Origin: Gigaspora margarita
Taxonomy: Eukaryota > Glomeromycota > Glomeromycetes > Diversisporales > Gigasporaceae
DNA length: 64,000 nt
Reading direction: 5' to 3'
Assembly: GCA_009809945.1 (NCBI GenBank)
Contig: WTPW01000975.1
Coordinates: forward strand, 201,911-265,910
Within the stretch, counting starts at the first letter, position 1, and every line of letters starts with the position of its first letter. Shown here in pieces: positions 56,746-64,000 of the stretch. The translations under genes and the position numbers were made by a program. Below the pieces are notes generated by a model. That model searched no databases, was not told the DNA's origin, and worked only from the letters and a program-made list of their open reading frames with translations.

Positions 56746-57174
56746 GCTGTAAATGATCTAGTCATTTGTTTAAAATTTAAATAACCAAGTCATTTAAATA
56801 AATGTCCAGATTATTTGGGTTATCAGGTCATTTGGGTTATTTGTATACAATGTAATTTTATTGGTTAGGTTGCTAATATAAAAAGTTACCAAATACTATG
56901 ATTTTACTAATTAATTAATAATCCATTTTCAAATAAAGGAACCATATATAACTATATATAGTAAATTGTGATGCACATGACTATGAATTTTACTATAGTT
57001 AAAAATACCATTTCATGTAAACAATAGGATGCTTACATTAGTTAACAAATTATTTTATGACAATATTTCTGCATTTACTAAACAGATTTTAATAATATTA
57101 CTATATTAGAACTGAAAAATGATGCTCTACAAGTTTATTTAAAAAGTGAAGATATATTTACTTAGTAGAAAAAT
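56746..57174. other. Intergenic, nothing recognised
   Basis: AT-rich DNA. Short TCATTTGGGTTATTTG phrases near 56810-56850 recur near 58330-58350. No gene is evident. Confidence 0.4.
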
Positions 57175-57735
57175 TAGAGGTCTGACTCGATGAATACTAT
57201 TCACTGAATATTCGCTGAATATTCGAATATTCAAATATATAATTTTTTACTAAATGAATATTCGAATATTTAAAATTTCACTGAATATATTCATTAAATA
57301 TTCATTGAATATATAAATATATATATATATATAATTTTATAATTTTATTTTATTTTTTAATAATTTATTTGCAATTTTATTGGCTAATTTAAGTGAGATA
57401 TTATATAATTTTTTAAAATTAAAATATATTTAATATTTAATGAATATAGGTTTAGGCCGCAGATAAGTATTTAAATATATTTAGATATATGTCTGAGTTT
57501 TTACTCTTAACAATAGATTTAAGCAATGAAAGTTTTTGTTTGTAAAAAGTTTCTATTAAATCTAATAAAGATAAAAGCATGGTCTCACCTTTAATATTAA
57601 AAAAATATATATATTTAATAAATATTCAGTAAATATTCATTAAATATTTTTAATATTTTTGAACAATATTCAAATAAAAAAATATTGAACAAATGAATAT
57701 TCGAATACTTATTTTTTGAACAAGTCAAACCTCTA
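57175..57735. mobile_element. hAT-like MITE, perfect 8-bp TSD AGAAAAAT
   Basis: The ends read TAGAGGTCTGACTCG and, inverted, TAGAGGTTTGACTTG. AGAAAAAT is at 57167-57174 and 57736-57743. Both subterminal regions are dense in GAATATTC palindromes. A phrase near 57580 (GTCTCACCTTTAATATT) also occurs near 10519. Confidence 0.85.
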
Positions 57736-57743
57736 AGAAAAAT

Positions 57744-59032
57744 GACTTCACTATGTCGTAAAGTAGCATTTGTGGCTTAGCAATTTTATATAGTAAATTA
57801 TATAAATCTGCGCATTGCATTTTACTATTTATGGCTCACTCATTTGGAAACAGATTATATAATCTTTGCTACATATAAAAGCCAAATTTCTATTATATTA
57901 ATCAAATAATTATATCTTAAATAATGTTATTAGGAAGACAAATTGCATATATTTTAGAAATTTTAAATAATTTAGATAACATTTTATTAAGCTATTTTGT
58001 CATTTTATGTTTACTTAAAAAATTTTTAAATTTTTATATAAATGTAAAACACAAAAATAGCTTAATAAAAAGTTATTTAAATTATATAAAATTCTTAAAA
58101 TTTATGCAATTTGTTCTTCTAAACAACTTTACTTAAAGCATAAAAGTCGATTAATTTAGTATAATTTTAACTTTAATATATAGTTATAATTATTGATCAT
58201 ATTGTATAAAAATTACTTTGTCTAATAATCAATTTTGATTGGTTTAAAAAATATTAAATTATTAGTTAACAAATGTTAAATAGCCTTCTAGGATCATTTG
58301 GTTTTTGAAATAATTTATGATCAGTTATTTGTCATTTGGATCATTTGGGTTATTCCAGAACATTTACCATTCTTGTTAATAAAAGGATAATTAAGATTAA
58401 ATTTTGTATAAAAAAAATTCTTATATAGTAGCAATTTTTTTTCAAATACTTAAATTGAATTATGCAAAATAATGCTCAGGGACATTATTTTGAAATCCAA
58501 ATCTCTAAAATAGCATATAGTATTCTGAATTAACATGCACCTGATATAACTTCATAGAAAGACTTTTGTATAATTGGCTAGTATGCCAATAACTTATTTA
58601 TATATATAATAAGATTAAAATTCAAACTCTAAACTAGGTTGGCAATCTATATTAGAATTAGGACATGGTCCTAAAGCATGCAGGATTGGTACAAGATATA
58701 CTTTTTTGAAGTTGTTTAAAGCCAGATACATTATGATTTTTTTGATTTTTAATTAAAATTAATTGATATTATAGTTAGAATTAAATAAAAATAGTAAAAG
58801 TAATTTATATCACATTTCTAATACTTTTATTTAGTAAACCAAGACCAGTTTAGATAGCTATTTTTTATATTTTTTATGTTTTTGTCTTAGTTGTTTTGCT
58901 TTGTTTGTTCAGTTATATATTAGATAACTATGTAGTGTACCTAACTTTAAGCAACTTCTTTTATTGATAGCTATTTATGTGATACAACTATATTTTGATT
59001 GGCTAAAAAATTAGATATGTACATGTACTTAA
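57744..59032. other. Intergenic, AT-rich
   Basis: No gene is recognised. About 58105-58180 resembles about 18640-18715 in direct orientation (AAACAACTTTACTTAAAGCA), a relic of the 17.0-18.9 kb element family. The 70-codon frame at 57924-58136 has no recognisable features. Confidence 0.4.
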
Positions 59033-60064
59033 TAGTCAGGAAATATGTCACATCTGTTGATATATAAGTGTTAGTTTATAATAAAATTATAAGGTATAAA
59101 TTTACTATAAACTTTAAACAAACTATTCTTTTTGGCTTACAGATTAACTTTTTTCAAATTTTGGAATTAAATATATTGAAAATAGTAGATTAAGATTATT
59201 TAGAGCACTTTTTTAAAATTTTACAAATTTTGCAAATTTTTTTAATAAAATTTTTTAAAATGAAATAATTTTTCAATTTTAAAATTGCAATTATATGTAA
59301 AAAAATTTTATGCTAAACAAGTTTACTTAGTAGCAAAATATAGGTTATCTTGACAAAAAAACAAGTTAGCTATATACTAAAGTTAAAAATTTTTGGTTTG
59401 TAATATAAACACCTTTTTTTGTCAAGATAACCTGCTTTGGGCTTATAAGTAAATTTGTTCAACAGGTAATTCTACTTGTATTAAGATTAAAACACGTTTT
59501 CTCAAACCTTTTACTAAGTAAAAAATAGGTTTAAAGTTAGAAAAAAATTTTTTTAAAAAAAAGAAATTTTTTCTAACTTTAATACCATTTTTTACTTAGT
59601 AAAAGGTTCAAGAAAACGTGGTTTGACTTTAGCATGAGTAGAATTACCTGCTGATCAAGTTTACTTAGAAATCCAAAGCAGGTTATCTTGACAAAAAAAA
59701 GGAGTTTATATTACATATCAAAAATTTTTAACTTTAGCATATAGCTAACTTGTTTTTTTTATCAAGATAGCCTATATTTTGCTATTAAGTAAACTTGATT
59801 AGCATAAAATTTATACATAATTGCAGTTTTTAAATTGAAAATTTTTTTTTTTTAAAAAAAATTTTATTAAAAAAATTTGCAAAATTTTAAAAAAGTGCTC
59901 TAAATAACCTTAATTTACTATCCTTCATATGCTTAATCCCAAAATTTGAAAAAAGTTAATCTGTAAGCAGAAAAGAATGTTTTGCTTAAAGTTTATATAA
60001 ATTTATATGTTTTATTCTAATTTTTATTATTATTTATCACTAAGGGTAACATATTCCCTGACTG
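59033..60064. mobile_element. About 1 kb palindromic foldback element
   Basis: The whole segment folds on itself about 59550. The ends read TAGTCAGGAAATATG and, inverted, CAGTCAGGGAATATG. Matched interior words include AGTTTACTTAGTAGCAAAAT, GGTTATCTTGACAAAAA and CTTTTACTAAGTAAAAAAT. There is no coding sequence and no clear TSD. The ends resemble the element at 1136-2220. Confidence 0.8.
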
Positions 60065-60079
60065 TTTTCTGTAAAGGTA

Positions 60080-60749
60080 GTAGCTATCCCACAAAAACTT
60101 TTCTGGTCATGTGATTTTTTTGTGGCACAAACCAATCAAATTTTGAGATCAGGTGTAACGTGAAAATTAAAACAATCAAAACAATTGAATAAAGCAAATG
60201 AATTAAAGTAATAAATCAAGTGGTTAGGGTTTGGGTAGACGCCTGGTTAGAGCATTACTAGTAGGGTTCCGCAATTTGATTTGATCTTCAAATATTTGAA
60301 TCAAATATTTGATCAAATTCAAATTCAAATTTGACTATATTTGATTTGATCAAATTCAAATCTGGCCAAATTTGATTTGATTTGACAAATATTTGATTTG
60401 ATTTGAAACTTACTATTAAAAATTCAAATTCAAATCAAATTCAAATCCAAATATTTGAATCAAATCAAATTCAAATCAGGGTCAATTTGATTTGATCAAA
60501 TTCAAATTGACCCAATATTTGATTTGATTTGAATTTGAGAAACCCTAGTTACTAGTACCAAAATTTTGCAAGGAATTTTTTTTGTTAATGCGCAGTAGAC
60601 GATTTCATAGACAAACTTTAGAGTTATTAACGATTTTTTATGAAAAATCATAAAAAGCGCGATTTTTACGTTACACCTGATCCTAAAATTAAATTGGTTT
60701 GCGCCACGACAAAGTCACGTGACCGGAAAATTTTTGTGGGTTAACTACG
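60080..60749. mobile_element. TA-flanked MITE with long TIRs, copy B, carrying a hAT-like MITE
   Basis: It aligns end to end with 13322-13697, apart from the insert at 60262-60547. TA flanks at 60078-60079 and 60750-60751. A CACGTG lies at 60716-60721, as in copy A. Confidence 0.85.
60262..60547. mobile_element. hAT-like MITE made of ATTTGAT repeats
   Basis: The ends read TAGGGTTCCGCAATTTGA and, inverted, TAGGGTTTCTCAAATTC. The flanks ATTACTAG (60254-60261) and GTTACTAG (60548-60555) differ by one base. Copy A reads GCTACTAGTACC at this point. The interior is nearly all ATTTGAT and ATCAAAT words. Confidence 0.85.
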
Positions 60750-61585
60750 TATAGTGGAAAAGATCTAAAGCCAACATATTTTATATATAGGCGCCAATTT
60801 TTTAGCTGCAGTGTAACCTAATTATCCAATAAAAATGCAGAAAAACTTAATACAATTTTAAAATTAATTAATAACATTATGTTTTTTTATATACTGTATA
60901 AACGCCAAAATTTTTGAAACATATACAAATTTAAATTAATATAATGGCTTAAAAATAAAAGATATTTAAAAAATTTATTGATAATTTAATAATTTAAACA
61001 ATAAGCTATTAAATTATCAAAAAATTTTTTAAATATCTTTTGTTTTTAAAGAGTTATAACAATTTAAAGATTTTTATAATTAAAAGGTGATGGCTTTAGG
61101 TGAATTCCACCGTAGGTTGTTAACTGTTAACAGATCACGGTTCAGCAATTATCCAATCAAACTTATGAATTTGCACGCAGCCATTTTAAATGTTATTCGT
61201 AATTTCTTTCTGATACGTATATTATATTTTGAATTATTAATTTCGACCAATCAGAACGCGACTGTTCAAGTAGAACGACACCACTAGGGTACTAACCGTT
61301 TAATGGATTTAATATCAAGTGTTAACTATATCGTCCGAATTTTTATAGTCGATGCTAAGATGACTTCAAGTTAGTTAGCTCCATTCCGGATAAAAAAATT
61401 TTTGACCCGAGGGTCACGATTGGAAATTTTTCAACCGGTTTGGAACCCTAGATATATGATTACATTTTGTTTTTAATATATTACTGCTGGCTCAATTTAG
61501 ACCGCCTACATCCGCATCTGAATTTGTATATAGAAAACACAAATTTAATAAAACTAACAAATTTTCTTGAAACAAGTTCAAAATT
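60750..61585. other. Intergenic, downstream of homoserine dehydrogenase
   Basis: It includes a hairpin at about 60953-61049 (AAAAATAAAAGATATTTAAA against its inverse). The short open frames at 61087-61287 and 61467-61670 have no recognisable features. The second overlaps the last exon antisense. Confidence 0.45.
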
Positions 61586-62900
61586 TTATGAATCAGTTCT
61601 ATCCGCAATTTTTAAAATATCGGAAAATATTCCGAAAGCCGTAACGGCAGCTCCAGCTCCAGCCCCTTGAATAATCAAAGGATTAGGGAACCTCTGGGTT
61701 GTAAATGCAATAATATTATCACTTCCTTTAAGCGACGCAAATGGATGTGATGATGGTAAACTGCAGTTATAAAGCAAAGTTTTTGAAATTCATGTTAATA
61801 AAAAAAAAACAATAATAATAGATATTAAGCGATAAAATGACATACCTAACCAACTTGACGCCACTTTTACCATCAATAGGATCAATCACTCCAACATATC
61901 TTAAAGTCTGATTATTGTTCTTTGCCGTTTGTTTTAAATTATCAAAATGTGAATCGAATTCTGATAACCTTGACAAGAATTCAGAAGATGTGGCCAGGTT
62001 ACGTAACGGTTCAGGTACAATATTTTCTACGGGTAATGTATCAAGACTCAGATTCATTCCAGTAATTCTACCGAGAATTACGACCTAATCGTTTTAATTA
62101 AAAATTTTAAATATTTAATTGTGAAGTAAATTTTTATGATCGATATGAAATAATTTAAAAATAATCATTACTTTACGAGCAACATCTAACCCATTCAAAT
62201 CGTCACGTGGATCAGGTTCCTAACAGTCGTTAAACAAGAAAAATGAATTAAATTTTCAAATAAATGATTTTAAAACTAAACATACCGTATAGCCATTCTC
62301 TTTCGCAACTTTAACAATTTCAGAAAATGGTTGTCCTTTATCATCACCTGACTTCGAAAACTCATTAAAAATATAGCTTAATGTTCCTGAGAATATACCC
62401 TCAATCCTATTAATTTTATCACCAGTTCTGATTAAATCTTTCAATGTGCTAATGACTGGCAAACCAGCTCCAACAGTACTTTCATTAAAAACGAGTTTAT
62501 TATTCTTTTTGGCCTCTTCTACAATTTCCTTGTATAATGTTTCAGCTCCACTAAAGGCTTTTTTATTAGGTGTTACGACATGTAGGCCTTTTTTTAAAAA
62601 TAAAGGATATTGAGAGGCTATTTCTTGACTTGCCGTATTATCTACGATTATTGCTGGAGTTGGACTACAGGATACATAGTCAATAAACGCCGAAAGATTT
62701 GCTGTAGTCCCTTGAGTCTGTAAGGTTTGTTTCCACGTAGAAAGATCAAGTGGTGAATAAGTTGGAGTACTTAAAAGTTGTTTAGAAGAGTTTGTGAGAG
62801 CAATAACAGAAATCCTTGGAATGGAACTAGCATGAGCTGCCAGTTGAGAAATAAGTTCAGAACCAACTAAACCTACTCCTATTATTCCAACGTTAACCAT
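61586..62900 (-). CDS. HOM6: Homoserine dehydrogenase, 4 exons
   Basis: Reduces aspartate semialdehyde to homoserine with NAD(P)H, the branch point to threonine and methionine, in the cytosol. Exons, all GT-AG: 62900-62286, 62219-62172, 62084-61846, 61760-61586. The sum is 1077 nt, or 358 residues, against 359 in budding yeast. The N-terminal Rossmann motif GIIGVGLVGSEL is at residues 5-16. VVTPNKKAFSG lies near 108-118, STVGAGLPVIS near 141 and EGIFSGTLSYIFNEFSKSG near 168. Exon 2 encodes exactly EPDPRDDLNGLDVARK, which holds the catalytic Asp and Lys of the family. The C-terminus has HPFASLKGSDN and VIQGAGAGAAVTA. This is a monofunctional enzyme, with no aspartokinase or ACT domain. The start follows from the N-terminal match. 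The 5' flank is only 55 bp before a MITE. Confidence 0.97.
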
Positions 62901-62955
62901 GAGTACTGTACGTAGATAAAGAATCTATATTGATATTGATTATCATTTTGTATAG

Positions 62956-63174
62956 GGGTCGTCTAAAGCGGAGTAGAATCACGTGATAATTAGCCAATCA
63001 AATTATCGAATTTTGATGATCTTCGGCGAAGCAAACAAAAAAGAGAAGCGGGAAGGCAATTTTGCTTTTATATTATAACCTAAAACCTCTCTAACCCAGA
63101 CTTAAGATGACCCTAACCCTAAAGTTAATTCGATAAAATATATTATAAGAATCTACTCCGCTTTAGACGTCCTC
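62956..63174. mobile_element. Mutator-like MITE in the 5' flank of homoserine dehydrogenase, perfect 9-bp TSD
   Basis: The ends read GGGTCGTCTAAAGCGGAGTA and, inverted, GAGGACGTCTAAAGCGGAGT. TTTGTATAG is at 62947-62955 and 63175-63183. It begins 55 bp upstream of the ATG. It contains CACGTG (62980-62985). The internal text CCCTAACCCTAAAG is shared with family members and is not a telomere. Confidence 0.9.
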
Positions 63175-63194
63175 TTTGTATAGCTAGACACGAT

Positions 63195-63637
63195 TAGGGT
63201 GTCCAGGATTATGCGATGCGATATTATGCGCATAATTTGCTATTTTTCGCATCGCATATGCTTCGCATAAACAAGCAAAAAAAAGCATAAATCACGTGAA
63301 TAAAAGTTGATTGGTTGTTGGGAATATGTTAACTTCATCCGGCAAGCTTTAAATTTGTAATTTAGGTGACAGAGTGATGATAGAATGTAGGTCCCGAAAA
63401 GTTCCGATGTAGAAAATGAATGAACTTAAATTACGAGCATAGTTGGAGCAAAATTTTTGGTGAACGTCCGAAAAAATCCGAAAAACAGAACTAAAAGAAT
63501 TAATTACATATAATAAAAATCGCATAATCGACCTAATTGATCGCATAATTTTAAATTTATTTCGCATCCATCGCATAATCAACCTCAGTTCGGCCGCATA
63601 ATTTACCTCATCGCATCGCATAATCCTGGACACCCTA
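63195..63637. mobile_element. hAT-like MITE, perfect 8-bp TSD GACACGAT
   Basis: The ends read TAGGGTGTCCAGGATTATGC in both orientations, and the TIR is at least 27 bp and perfect. GACACGAT is at 63187-63194 and 63638-63645. The sharp TIR and TSD suggest a young insertion. The interior is rich in GCATAATCG and CGCATCGCATA words. The 102-codon minus-strand frame (63657-63349) overlaps it and is not supported as a gene. Confidence 0.92.
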
Positions 63638-63645
63638 GACACGAT

Positions 63646-63900
63646 GCTAGGAACCACGTGAGAGGCGAAATCCTATAATTGCATTTTTCACATCGTTAGT
63701 ATATTTTTAGAAATATTTTCACGTGGTCGCATGATTCATTGGCCGGATACACGGTGAAGTCACGTAAATAGTCAAATAAATGGCTTAGCTTGAAAACACA
63801 TTACTATCTCGCGTTATCCTAAGAAAATATTCTGGACTAGTGATTTAAGCCGGCTAATGCAGCCGCAGCTAAGCCGGCTTAGCCGGCTACGCCAAACCTA
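63646..63900. other. Intergenic with AGCCGGCT repeats
   Basis: About 63847-63892 is a GC-rich cluster of TTAAGCCGGCTAA and AGCCGGCTTAGCCGGCT palindromic words. They are preceded by TAGTGATTTAAGCC, which could be a truncated hAT-like terminus. CACGTG occurs at 63655-63660 and 63720-63725. No gene is evident. Confidence 0.5.
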
Positions 63901-64000
63901 CGTAGCTCACCCACAAAAAATTTTCCGGTCACGTGACTTATCGTGGCGCAAACCAATTGAATTTTAGGATCAGGTGTAACGTAAAAATCGCGCTTTTTAT
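63901..64000. mobile_element. TA-flanked MITE with long TIRs, copy C, cut by the window edge
   Basis: It starts CGTAGCTCACCCACAAAAAA after a TA (63899-63900). It matches the inverted right arm of copies A and B through AGGTGTAACGTAAAAATCG. It includes CACGTG at 63930-63935. Confidence 0.85.

Noticed and set aside
57924..58136. 70-codon Leu/Asn-rich frame as a gene
   Set aside because: AT-rich composition alone explains it. It has no motif, and no splice or start context stands out.

Overview
This window is nuclear DNA of a strongly AT-rich, transposon-saturated eukaryote, most likely a fungus. Two intact host genes with short GT-AG introns support this: the second-largest subunit of RNA polymerase I, and a stand-alone fungal-type homoserine dehydrogenase, an enzyme animals lack. 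The base composition, the intron density and the kinds of repeats recall arbuscular mycorrhizal fungi (Rhizophagus and relatives), but that placement is an inference. There are three runs of N (1518-2091, 27264-27312, 48408-48664) and a few single ambiguous bases near 19.1 and 19.6 kb.

Layout. 1-4.3 kb: tandem and inverted repeats. 4.3-8.8 kb: the Pol I gene (minus strand, 14 exons by my reconstruction, 1148 residues). 8.8-14.5 kb: intergenic DNA with small inverted-repeat elements, one probable small two-exon gene (11.7-12.2 kb) and one broken reading frame (13.8-14.5 kb). 14.5-26.5 kb: a core repeat element of about 3.9 kb, swollen to 12 kb by a LINE, TIR elements and a SINE. 27.0-30.0 kb: nested TIR elements with a SINE. 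30.1-32.5 kb: a TIR-bounded element. 32.6-33.9 kb: a Tc1-like transposon. 33.9-47 kb: decayed retroelement and Merlin/ISXO2-type transposase reading frames, split by a 3.3 kb foldback element with a perfect 10-bp target duplication. 47-49.8 kb: another TIR-bounded element. 50.2-56.7 kb: a second copy of the 3.9 kb core element, inverted, with a different set of insertions. 57-61 kb: more TIR and foldback elements. 61.6-62.9 kb: homoserine dehydrogenase (minus, 4 exons, 358 residues), with two MITEs packed just upstream. 63.2-64 kb: more MITEs.

The most informative feature is the pair of inverted core elements at 14.5-26.5 and 50.2-56.7 kb. Each serves as the empty-site control for the other, so insertion points and target duplications can be read directly for a LINE (16 bp), for Mutator-like MITEs (9 bp) and, using other repeat copies, for hAT-like MITEs (8 bp) and TA-inserting elements. 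The core carries about five tandem units of roughly 430 bp built around an octapeptide-periodic sequence (NNLSxGLI-like). I do not recognise it and regard it as the best candidate for something undescribed.

The host genes share no pathway: one makes rRNA in the nucleolus, the other makes homoserine for threonine and methionine. Everything else is mobile DNA in various stages of decay.
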